Of a stretch of 64,000 nucleotides of DNA, positions 55,029 through 64,000 are shown piece by piece. This DNA is from Nymphalis io (Eukaryota > Arthropoda > Insecta > Lepidoptera > Nymphalidae): contig NC_065888.1 of assembly GCF_905147045.1 (NCBI RefSeq), positions 3,911,001 to 3,975,000 of the forward strand, written 5' to 3'. Below the pieces are notes generated by a model. It saw nothing but the letters and a program-made list of their open reading frames with translations, was not told the DNA's origin and made no database searches. The translations under genes were made by a program, and so were the position numbers. Each line of letters starts with the position of its first letter. The first letter of the stretch is position 1.

Positions 55029-56105
55029 GTGTGACAGAGCTTCATCCAATGCAAGCACGTTTAATTTTGAGAAACGCTCTATCTGCCGCCGTTTTATCGG
55101 GTGAAAGAGAAAGAACATACCTAAGAAAGAGATAGATTTTTTCTGTCTCTTTCATAGGTCGTACGCTATGATTTGCTATAGCCAGGCGTAAACTTTATTT
55201 TGACAATATTATCGAAAGTTTTTGTATACTCTTTTTTATCACTAGCTCTCATATCCAGATTTTTTTAAATATTAGTTGAATAAAAGTCTCAATGTTTTAC
55301 TCATTTATTATGATTGTTTTTACCTTTTTTAAAACACAATTTTAATTACATTAATTGTATTAAAAAAATATTGTATGGGATTATGTTATCGCAGACTGGA
55401 AGATTTCTTAGTAAAAATCCTTCTATATATATATAAAACAATACTTCGTTTAACCCCTGTATTTAAATCTTGCATTGGCTCCATTGAACATGTACTATAT
55501 CTGCCCACTTTGGCATGAAAGTTTATGAACTTCCTTGAAGCTGAAATAGTATTTTTTATTAAATATGTAAACGCAAAACATTGGTAAGAACAAGGTAACG
55601 TCATCGGATAAGGTGCGTATATACAGCAGCCTCGTCAAAAATTGTCCTCAAACTTATGCTAAATTATCTTAATTAAGAGTTAAGTTGCTAATCTTTAACT
55701 TGATTTTGCAGAAAGTGAATCCAGTTCATGGTGAAAAATAAAATATTGGATGATATATACAATACAATTAAAGGGTCTATCAATGATTATAAACATTAAA
55801 TGATTATTTTTTATTTATTAAAAAAAACACGAAGGGACCCTTGATATTTATTAAATACTTTAGTTTATTGAGACCAAAGCTGGAAGATTGATTTCAGAGT
55901 GTTTTTGTTACATATATCATAAAGAAAGGTTTTGGCGCTTTACGTTGTCTTTTCATATTCCAATATTCATTATTGTAACTGCGCTCTCCAAATAAAAATT
56001 TGTGCTGTTCGATATTGTAACTTCATAGCAATCCTGAAGTCGAGATTCGAGAGGAACTTACTTGCCAACCAAATTCATTGGTATGATGAAAATCTTTTCC
56101 ATTAT
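55029..56105. other. Spacer
   Basis: Includes a nearly palindromic stretch (about 55100-55175) in which AGAGAAAGAACATACCTA and ATAGGT partly pair. Otherwise AT-rich. No gene recognised. Confidence 0.55.
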
Positions 56106-56466
56106 GCTTTTTTTGATATATAAGCTAGCGCTTGACTGTTATCACACCTGATGGAAAGTGATGATACAGTCTAAGATGGAGCGCGCTTGCCTAGAAGATG
56201 CCTATTCACTCTAGACTTGAAGGTACCCATATTGTAGGTGGTGGGAAAAACGGAGGTCGGGAGGGTATTCCAGATCTTAGCGGTGCGTATCAGAAACGAT
56301 GGAGCAAATCGTTTCGTACGTGTCTTAGATACATCAACAACGTACGGGTGCAGATCTTTACGGTGCCTCGCAGTTCTATGGTAAAAAGGTGACGGAGGAA
56401 CCAAATTAAATAGTTCCTGGGCACACTCTCCGAAATATATTCTGTAGAGAACCGACAGACAGGCAA
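56106..56466 (-). mobile_element. 5'-truncated LINE, C-terminal ORF end and tail
   Basis: On the - strand an open frame runs LYRIYFGECAQELFNLVPPS, then RTKRFAPSFLIRTAKIWNTL and FPTTYNMGTFKSRVNRHLL, and stops at 56171. It is homologous to the pair at 6256-7535 but clearly a different subfamily. A short 3' UTR follows with CACTTTCCATCAGGTG and a T run on + (poly-A on -). The frame is intact, so the insertion is not very old. Confidence 0.82.
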
Positions 56467-56933
56467 TTTCTATTTTATTTCTATTTTTCTAGCAATTTCT
56501 AATTGCTTATATAAAAATAGTGTAATAAAATATATATCAATAACTAACTAATAGCTAACTTAACATTCAAATAAAAAATAAATTAATTATTTTTTTCCAT
56601 TTTTAGAATTTATTAACTAAAATATTAATTCAATTGAATATGTTTATATAAGAGGTATTTTATTCATAAAAAGTTTACTTTAAAAGGTATTATAAATTAC
56701 TAACTAATATGAATAAGATTATTATATCTACAAATTCAAGTACCTACTATCAATACTTACAATAGAGTCTCTTGGACGAATCTAGTCTCATTTTGTTGTT
56801 AGTATAAAAAAAAACTTAAGCCTGTAGGTTGTCGGTTTCAGATCTTTGCACGTGGACCTGATCAATGTTTTGTATGATATGCAATATTTCTCTAGGTGAT
56901 TCCGGAAAAGGTAGTCTAAAATATTATAATAGA
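56467..56933. other. Spacer
   Basis: Very AT-rich; nothing recognised. Confidence 0.7.
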
Positions 56934-57229
56934 TTTTTTTTTTTTTATAGAATAGGAAGGTGGACGAGCATATGAGCCACCTGATGGTAAGTGGTCACCA
57001 AACGCCCTTAGACATTGGCATTGTAAGAAATGTCAACCATTGCTTATAGCCAATGCGCCACCAACCTTGGGAACTAAGATTTTATGTCCCTTGTGCCTGT
57101 AATTACACTGGCTCACTCACCCTTCAAACCGGAACACAACAATATCAAGTATTGCTGTTTTGCGGTAGAATATCTGATGAGTGGGTGGTACCTACCCAGA
57201 CGGGCTTGCACAAAGCCCTACCACCAGTA
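56934..57229 (-). mobile_element. Family B repeat, full length
   Basis: T run (poly-A on -) at 56934-56948 and the 5' end ACTGGTGGTAGGGC on - at 57229. One of the best-preserved B copies. Confidence 0.92.
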
Positions 57230-57834
57230 AATCCGTTTCAATTCCATCTAAACAATAAACACCATTTTACCTATACGTATATATCTTATATTTATAGTGA
57301 AATTAATATGTAATTAATGTGTAAAAAATAATATGACTATTAAGTTAAAACAAAAAAATCTGTTAAAAATGAAAAGTATTTTTAAATATCGCTATAGTGT
57401 GTCTATGAAAATTATTATGTATTTTATTCATTTTCTTGTATATGAAACATTGAAGATATAAAATGAGTTCACAAATAGAAAGAGTTGAACACAACCTGAA
57501 ACTGACACCTGACTCTTATTGATATAAAAATGTTTTTCAAAAGATTGATGAATACCTACGTATGAAATTAATTTAATATGATAACTTTATTTAAATAATT
57601 AAAATATAAATTATGAATATTATAATTGAATGATAAGTTTAAAAAAATAATAATATTAGTTTTATTTAGGCTAAACTAAAATCTTTGTGGAATAAGTACA
57701 AAAAGCTATTTTATATATAGCATATACAAATATATTCTACGCTTACCCGAGAACCTTTGTTAACATGAATAAAATCACTTTACTGTTGTTAATTATATTC
57801 GAAAATCATTTTGCAATTTACGAAATTTTCGCAA
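57230..57834. other. Spacer
   Basis: AT-rich; nothing recognised. Confidence 0.7.
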
Positions 57835-57963
57835 ATATGGCCGCGAGCATTCGAAAAAATGATGTTGGCGCGCTAATTTGCGACGTGAATTTCGTCGTCG
57901 CTGATTGGTTGAAATGATAATCTAATAAAAAAGAGAGAGGGCGACAAATATACATCAATTATT

Positions 57964-58170
57964 ATGGATAAAAAAGAGCTAGGTATAAGTTCCTCTAGTG
58001 TAGATAACGTTCGAGCGCATATCTACGCTCCGGCATACGAAGGATTAAAAACCTCAGCGATGCTAACCGGTTTTGGTTATAGCCATTATCACATCGTTGC
58101 TGTTAATTATTTACAATATGATCATGAAATAAATATATTTCTTGAAAAATTCGGAAATCAATTTTTTTAA
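57964..58170 (+). CDS. Small hypothetical ORF, 68 codons
   Basis: Encodes a peptide starting MDKKELGISSSSVDNVRAH and containing YEGLKTSAMLTGFGYSHYH. I do not recognise it. Its codon mix is less AT-biased than the spacer. It is preceded by a GC- and CpG-richer stretch (57835-57905) with GATTGG, an inverted CCAAT box. There is no signal peptide or membrane segment. It could be a short gene, a first exon whose donor I missed, or part of an unknown transposon. Evidence is weak. Confidence 0.2.
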   Translation: MDKKELGISSSSVDNVRAHIYAPAYEGLKTSAMLTGFGYSHYHIVAVNYLQYDHEINIFLEKFGNQFF

Positions 58171-58268
58171 AGTCTAAAATATTATATATTTGTCGCTCTC
58201 AACTCTTTAGAGTTCGATTCTGTGTTTTCTGAGAGATCTTGTGTCAAATGATGTGTACTACATACATT

Positions 58269-58630
58269 ACTGCCTCGTTGGTCTAGTGGCTTGATATAAG
58301 CCCGCAGACCCGGAGGTCCTGGGTTCAATTCCTAGGTCGGGCTATTAAAAAGTTATTGGGTTTTTCTGTCAAAAAAATTCTCAGTAGCAGCCCGGAGTCT
58401 GGAAGGTCGAAGTGTGAACACTCCCGTGCCTCGGAAAGCCGATGGTCCTGCGCCTGAACTCTTTCGGTCGTGTCGGATTGCCGTCCCATCGGATTATGAG
58501 AGTTAAGGAATAGAGAGTGCACCTGTGTTTGCGCACACACTTGTGCACTATAACCTGCGGAGTTGGCTAATCTCTCTTGAGATTGGCCGCCGTGGCCGAA
58601 ATCGGTCTGGAGGACATTATTATTATTATT
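58269..58630 (+). mobile_element. SINE family C, full length with target duplication
   Basis: Type copy of the family. The head has an A box (TTGGTCTAGTGG) and B box (GGGTTCAATTCC). The body has the GTGTTTGCGCACACACTTGT and GGCCGCCGTGGCCGAAATCG blocks, and the tail is (ATT)n. A perfect 12-bp duplication ACTACATACATT flanks it at 58257-58268 and 58631-58642. Confidence 0.95.
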
Positions 58631-58926
58631 ACTACATACATTTCACGATTAAGTACTTTTTAAATTCATTTATGTAAATACCAAAAATTATTTCGTATTT
58701 ATTAAAGAAAATAGATTGTCAATTTTTCTTCTTTTCCCGAGGAAATAAATTTTTAAAGTCATTTTTGGAGATGTTAATTAATTTAAAAGCAGGTGCACGG
58801 TTGTGAAAAGTTTGAATCGCACGATAAATCGCCCTTATAGCTTTGTAGGAAGAATTAGCGCCTCTTCACGGCGCTGCATTTATTTATTAAGTAGGTACCA
58901 GGTACCCGAACCAACTTTACACGATT

Positions 58927-58972
58927 AAAACTAAGGTTAACTTCAGACATATATATATTTAACCTTAGTTTT
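58927..58972. repeat. Perfect inverted repeat, 14-bp arms
   Basis: AAAACTAAGGTTAA (58927-58940) and its exact complement (58959-58972) with an 18-nt loop rich in AT dinucleotides. Confidence 0.88.
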
Positions 58973-58984
58973 ACTTGTATCAAT

Positions 58985-59036
58985 CAACAGCCAATCATTG
59001 TCCACTGCTGAACATAGGCCTCTCCCAAGGTGCGCT
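58985..59036 (-). mobile_element. RTE-type LINE C-terminal relic
   Basis: The - strand reads LGEAYVQQWTMIGC then stop, the typical last residues of RTE-type ORFs in Lepidoptera. The upstream part is not preserved. Confidence 0.7.
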
Positions 59037-59757
59037 TACTCGTATAGCTTACTCGTATAGTTATATATAATATATACATGTTTATTTGTTTTTTTGGAAG
59101 AATTAGCGCCTCGCCACTCCGTGATCTCCACGGGCATAGTCATAAGTTGTGATTGACATACTATTTATTGAATTCACGTTTGATTTCGTACCAGATCCCC
59201 AAAATCTGCAACTTTATAAGTTGCCTCTTATTTTATCAACGCATTCGCTGGCCGTGCCGTACCGTGTCTGGAAACGGCGATGTTGACTACTCCCCGTACC
59301 TCGCTCGCTCAGATTCAACATATTAAAATTCTAAACAGTCTAACTTGGTTTTAAAATTTGTGGCTTAATATAAAAGCTTCATATAAATCAGTACTTATTG
59401 TGTGAACCTGAAAACATACCTCTTTATAATATTAGTATGATAACATTTTAGACGGACTCATAAAACATATTACTTGTTTGTTATTCATTTTGTTGGAAAA
59501 TTTGCAGTGCAAGTTTTTTCAATACGTTTGTGCTTTTTGGTGTAATATAGAGATTTCCTCATTTATCAAAAGAAGTAGTTAGTTAAAAACTTTGGAATTG
59601 TACTAAAACAAATGCGTAATCGGATGAAATGATATACGGATTTCTGATTTCACAAGTTTAATCTTATTGATGTATAAGAGTTGATACTAAAACTATTTAG
59701 CAAGTTAGTTAATTGAGCGATATTGGAACAGTCCGAGTAATTTTTTTTTTTTATTTC

Positions 59758-59932
59758 AAAGTAAATGTCTCACTGCTGGCCTCTCTTATAAAGAAGGCTT
59801 AGTTAATTTGGATTTCATCTGATAGTTTCCTCACGATATTTCTCAAAGGATAACTTTTAAACACCAGACAACACATGCTGTGGTAGCAGCACACAATAGT
59901 CAGTGGTACTTATCCTGATTTGAACATGCGAT
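59758..59932 (-). mobile_element. SINE family A copy (old)
   Basis: AAATGTCTCACTGCTGG, AGAAGGCTTAG and GTTTCCTCACGATATTT in + reading correspond to the A consensus with many changes. Confidence 0.6.
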
Positions 59933-61490
59933 TACATAAAATACAAAAAATACTTGAACATAATCTATTATATTTAGATCAGAAACTAAATGCGCAAAAC
60001 AATTTGTTTAACAATTTCAATTGTAACTTATACTACATTTTCATTGTTTAAACACAGCACCTATACCTCACGTTGACGAGGTCCTCCACAAGCCCTTTGT
60101 TCATTTAAATATCCTAATCCGAGCAGTGATGCTGCGGCTAGTAATCAGTCGGTAGTACGCGGTGTCCCTGAGGATTTAGTTTCAATCACAGTGGCGACCG
60201 CGCGCGTGATTAATGCATACTAAACAGACTGAACTCGCTTTTAGATAACCTTCCGAGATCGGTTTTTGCTTTGTTTAAATAAGGATCACTGCACAATGCA
60301 CAATTAATAAATGAGATACTAGTGAAGCCTTAGTAATAGCATAATTAAAAATATATCATACATAAAAAAATATCCCATATTTTACATTCCTAAATTAAAA
60401 ACTTAACCTCTTCAACATTCTTATGTGTCCAACTTAAAAAATAATTAATGTTTCTGTTGAATAAATACGTTTAAAACTTCCATCCTTGAGATATTAATGT
60501 AGAAAGAAAAGACGTATGACGTTCCGACGATTGTTGATATTTCAATTATTTTATTAATTGATTAACAACTAAATTGGTGTTTGTTTTAGTATTTTTTGTC
60601 TTTAATTTTGTCTAAAAGTATTAGGTCATGTAAAAATAATAATTTGTAATGGGCCTTAAATTACTATTAAGAAATTAATTTTTGCTTATAACAGATTTCA
60701 TAAACACGAGTAGGCAAATAAAGCGTTGTTGAAGACAAGTGACTGACTGCCGGCAATTAAGAGGCGAAGGCCGAACAAAGGAGCCTCTTAGTTACACTTA
60801 ATTAAAAAACAGGAAAGAGGCGTAAAAAGTTTTTTCTTTAATAAATGAAGCGTAGGCTTAAGAGCGAAGTTGCGAGAATGTGAATAATAGTGTGAAGAAT
60901 GAATTCTCACTTATTTCAAAACTGAAAACTTGCTCGCATTCATTGTATCCTCGAGAATTACTCGCTTGGTTAAATAATTATCGCTTAAAAAATATTAAAA
61001 GAAGTTAGAAAACCAACAACACACTTGAAGTTTGTAAGGATATTTCTTAATTTATAAGATTACATGTAGCATATTATTTTATTTAATACAAGTTAATTAT
61101 TTTATTTGTAATAAATATGTTTAGTTTTTTCTCAGTAAATAAAATAATTAGACTCGAAAAAAGCACGTGTTTCATTATCTTATTTTCCATATAAAATATG
61201 TCAAAATTAAAGGACAACTACGCCTATGGTTAAATTTTCTTTAAGTTTAGTTGCTTTAATTTTCCGGGCTCAGTGCTCACAATGAGACGAGCCTGCAGCC
61301 ATCATTACTGTAGGTATGCGCCGTCTTTCATTCCTGCCTCCACTCTCCCAACTTCGTTGTTCGATGCGTGAATACTTTTCGGGATATTAAAAGTCACGCT
61401 CCTATTATATGAGGATAGTTTTGTATGCTTTTGTATTTTCTTACATTATATTTTATGGTGAATATAAAAGTATTTTTAAAATTAGCTTGA
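59933..61490. other. Spacer
   Basis: Mostly AT-rich. GC-richer patches lie at 60060-60240 and 61260-61380 without an ORF. No gene recognised. Confidence 0.6.
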
Positions 61491-61640
61491 AAATGTCCTA
61501 TTGCTCGACGAGCGCCCTTTCAGTTCTGAAGAAGGTTTGTAGCATAATCTATTACGATTCACAATTCGCGCCATGAGATAAAATTGACTTAAAATTATAA
61601 ACACAAGTTAAGCACATGAAAACTGTACAGCTGTATGTGA
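61491..61640 (-). mobile_element. SINE family A relic
   Basis: Weakly recognisable through AAATGTCCTATTGCTCG, GAAGAAGGTTTGTAGC and AAGTTAAGCACATGAAAA in + reading. Confidence 0.45.
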
Positions 61641-62042
61641 CGTCATCTTTGGTTAAAACCCACTTATGTTCGTCCTATCTAATGGAGCATCACGCCTCTA
61701 AAACCTACTAAGTTGTGTAAATATTATGAAGCAAAAAGAATAAAAAAAATAATTGTCATTTTTATTTGGGAATAATATTCAGTATTTACAAACGTACAAA
61801 TTTCGAATGTAATAAATAGATAACTGTTAGTTGACATCACTTAAGCGGTATATTAATTTGTGTAATGACATAATTGGTTTGACGAAGTGTGTAATTTTTT
61901 AATCAGATACCACACCGATAAGTAATTAACAAATTATATGCCACGGTAACTAAATAATTTTTAGTTTAAAATGCCTTAATAACTTCGTCGCAATTACAAA
62001 TGTAGAACGTAGAGTGCTCATTTTGCCGTCTCCTTAGTAAGG
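61641..62042 (+). other. Region upstream of the odorant receptor
   Basis: AT-rich; no clear core promoter. AAGG directly precedes the start ATG. Confidence 0.5.
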
Positions 62043-62800
62043 ATGGCTACGTCTAAACTATCTGATTGCTTTAAAATAAATTTTATTCTTCTAAAATTTT
62101 TCGGAATATGGCCTGGATACAATTCAGCCAAATACTACAAATGTTATTTGGTCATATTTCTCTTGATTAATTCATTCATCTATAATACTTTGCTTATCTT
62201 AAATTTATTATTTACGCCACGAAAAATAGATCTAATTATTCGAGAAGTAATTTTTTTATTTACTGAAGTGGCGGTAGGTGGTAAAGTTTTTATGATACTT
62301 TTAAAGCGGAAGGAAATCTTTGATGCCTTGTATATATTAGATTGTGAAGCTTTTAAAGGTGAAGATGACGCTAGTAGGCAAATTTTAAAAAGACATGTCT
62401 CTAAGTACAAAACTTATTGGAAAATATACGCCATTATATCAAACTTTTCTTACTCTTCGCAAGTGTTCTTACCGATATTCGTATATTTGATATTCAACAC
62501 AAAAATGGAATTGCCGATATGCAAATACTATTTTTTAGACGATGATGTCAGACGACACTATTTTATATTTTGGTTCGTTTACCAATCAGTTGGAATGTAC
62601 GGTCATATGCAATATAATGTTAACATTGACACATTAATCGCTGGCTTTTTGATGATGGCAATAGCACAAATCGAAGCACTGAATAATGTATTGAAACATT
62701 TGAAAGTTGCCAAAAACCATACGAAGGATTATAAGCGAAGGGATACTGTCCAAATTATGAGATTAAATCATTATTTAAAGCATTATGAGCAGATCCTCAA
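62043..62800 (+). CDS. Odorant receptor exon 1
   Basis: Residues 1-252, phase 2 at the GTAAGT donor. Begins MATSKLSDCFKINFILLKFF and ends YLKHYEQIL. One unusually long exon covering four membrane spans. Confidence 0.88.
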
Positions 62801-64000
62801 GTAAGTTAATTTAATTTATAAAAGTAATTTATTTGTTTCCAATAACCATTTGTTTTAATGCTAATATTTTATTCTAGATACTGTTCTGCGATACAGGATA
62901 TTATTGGCATAACAATGTTCATTCAATTTGGAATAGCGTCAGTAATCATTTGTGTCATTTTGTGTGGATTGCTTTTGGTAAGAATTTTAATAGTAATATA
63001 TATATTTTTTATAGAGTAGGTAGGCGGACGAGCATATGGGCCACCTGATTGTAAGTGTCACCAACGCCCATGGACTTTGGTATTGTAAGAAATTTTGACC
63101 ATCCCCTACATCATCAATGCGCCACTTACCGTGGGCACTAAGATGTTATGTACTTTGTACCTGTAATTACACTGGCTCACTCACCCTTTCGGAACTCACC
63201 TTCACCAAACCGGAACACAACAATACCAAGTACTGCTGTTTTGTGGTAGAATATCTGATGAGTGGGTGGTACCTACCCAGACGAAGACGACAAAATTCTA
63301 CCAAAAAAAAAAAAAAGTTTTGTATACGTTCATTATGCGTTAATTAAAAGAGGCACATTTATCACCTGCGCTACTCATTGAAAATGCTTTAGGCTTTATG
63401 CTGTTGGATTGTTTTCATCATCTTAATGGTTGTTGCTTCGTCTGCTAGGCTGATGAAACAAAAATCTCTTGGTCGGCTCACATCAGCACAATTGAAGTAG
63501 GATATCTAAACTTTAATTTTAATATAAAATTATATCATGGCCATCTGATCCCAAATTAAGCTTCTACAGAGCTTGTATTATGGAAACCAGACAACTGATA
63601 TAGTACATATACTATTTTTTTTTTGTAAATACATACTTATATTGATTACACCCGGACTCAGGATAAACAGATATGTTCATGCACACAAATATCTGTCCTG
63701 GATGGGAATCGAACCCACAACCTTCGGTGTGAAAGGCAAGCATCCACCAACCACGCCAACCGACTCGTCAAAAGATTCAATTAAATTAAAATTGATTTCG
63801 CTGTATTGTTCAATTTCATTTATATTTTGTGTTTATTTTAATTCTTTCATTATTTCTTAATATAAAGACGATGATGATCAGGATCAGTATGAAGATAAAG
63901 TGTTTTTAATTAAGGAAATCATTTCACAATTATCGGAAACAATCCCATGCAATGAAACCGTGAAATGGAAATTGTAGGAATCTTACCTCTTGAGGGTTTT
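62043..64000 (+). CDS. Odorant receptor (7tm_6), partial at window end
   Basis: This is an insect seven-transmembrane ligand-gated odorant receptor subunit, acting with Orco in sensory neurons. Two exons give 286 residues, about two thirds of the usual 390-420. The N-terminus has the lepidopteran-type LLKFFGIWP after a short cytosolic start, then hydrophobic spans at roughly 35-58 and 67-87, a span around 130-150, and an extracellular-loop region with CKYYFLDDDVRRHYFIFW. Then comes AGFLMMAIAQIEALNNVLKH, typical of the region before the intracellular loop, and a span from exon 2. The start is the first ATG, in the usual position a few residues before the hydrophobic block. The conserved C-terminal exons lie beyond the window or past a long intron. 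The subfamily cannot be named. Confidence 0.88.
62878..62977 (+). CDS. Odorant receptor exon 2
   Basis: Residues 253-286, from TATTCTAG to GTAAGA, phase 2 to phase 0. It encodes KYCSAIQDIIGITMFIQFGI then ASVIICVILCGLLL, a membrane span. Confidence 0.85.
63003..63302 (-). mobile_element. Family B copy (diverged)
   Basis: - strand copy with a small insertion near 63190-63210. The 3' motif region (CCACCTGATTGTAAGTG in + reading) is altered. Confidence 0.85.
63539..63769 (-). mobile_element. SINE family D, near full length
   Basis: Head at 63769 (GACGAGTCGGTTGGCGTGGT on -) with B box GGTTCGATTCCC, and body to the GGGATCAGATGGCC block at 63539. It is the most complete D copy here and, with 42628 and 44948, defines the family. 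Confidence 0.9.

Larger units (their letters stand above)
58643..59757. other. Spacer with RTE relic and hairpin
   Basis: Contains the 58927 hairpin, a short RTE C-terminal relic and AT-rich sequence. GC is somewhat higher at 59220-59320. No gene recognised. Confidence 0.6.
62978..64000 (+). other. Odorant receptor intron 2 or later sequence
   Basis: Contains a B repeat and a SINE D copy. A possible exon at 63394-63499 (after AATGCTTTAG, hydrophobic ALCCWIVFIILMVVASSARL, then stop) does not resemble the expected odorant receptor continuation. The next true exon was not found. Confidence 0.5.

Noticed and set aside
63394..63499. Third exon of the odorant receptor
   Set aside because: Hydrophobic and in phase 0 after an AG, but it ends in a stop after 35 codons and lacks expected odorant receptor residues; left as unproven.
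63700..63769. tRNA gene call on the SINE D head
   Set aside because: Same reasons; the head is continuous with the D body and tail.
63573..63860. 95-codon ORF near the right edge
   Set aside because: It consists largely of antisense SINE D sequence.
1..64000. CRISPR array, operon, phage or biosynthetic cluster
   Set aside because: No spaced direct repeats and no bacterial gene organisation; the window is a spliced insect genome.

Overview
The window is eukaryotic, AT-rich and intron-rich, and almost certainly lepidopteran (butterfly or moth). Three kinds of evidence agree: small exons with GT-AG borders, an odorant-receptor exon of the moth/butterfly type, and dense tRNA-derived SINEs and LINE tails of kinds common in Lepidoptera. 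No bacterial-style operon, CRISPR array, rRNA or free-standing tRNA gene was seen.

From 925 to about 38.6 kb on the + strand lies a complete lipophorin receptor gene (LpR, the insect LDLR/VLDLR homologue). Sixteen exons join in frame into a 902-residue type I membrane receptor: signal peptide, eight LDL-receptor class A repeats, EGF, calcium-binding EGF, a YWTD propeller, a third EGF, a short stalk, one membrane span and a tail with FDNPVY. A further phase-compatible exon (about 34046-34342, Thr-rich) would add 99 residues to the stalk. Reading into intron 16 gives a different tail. Both suggest isoforms.

From 42278 to 46749 on the - strand lies a complete seven-exon QTRT2 gene (434 residues), the non-catalytic partner of eukaryotic tRNA-guanine transglycosylase, convergent with LpR. 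From 46.8 to 62.0 kb I find no confident host gene, only repeats, a LINE C-terminus and one weak ORF. From 62043 to the right edge on the + strand is the 5' part of a seven-transmembrane (7tm_6) odorant receptor; its last exons are missing or unrecognised.

The rest is introns and spacers seeded with repeats: three tRNA-headed SINE families (A, C, D), a roughly 290-bp A-tailed family (B), and 5'-truncated LINE ends. Two LINE copies face each other at 6256-7535, one lies at 56106-56466, and two are RTE-type remnants. Family B shares the 18-base 3' motif CCACTTACCATCAGGTGG with the LINE copies, which suggests that LINE machinery mobilises B. Several strong perfect hairpins sit in introns. The three genes have no evident joint function (lipid uptake, tRNA modification, olfaction). 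I found nothing that clearly amounts to a new biological system.
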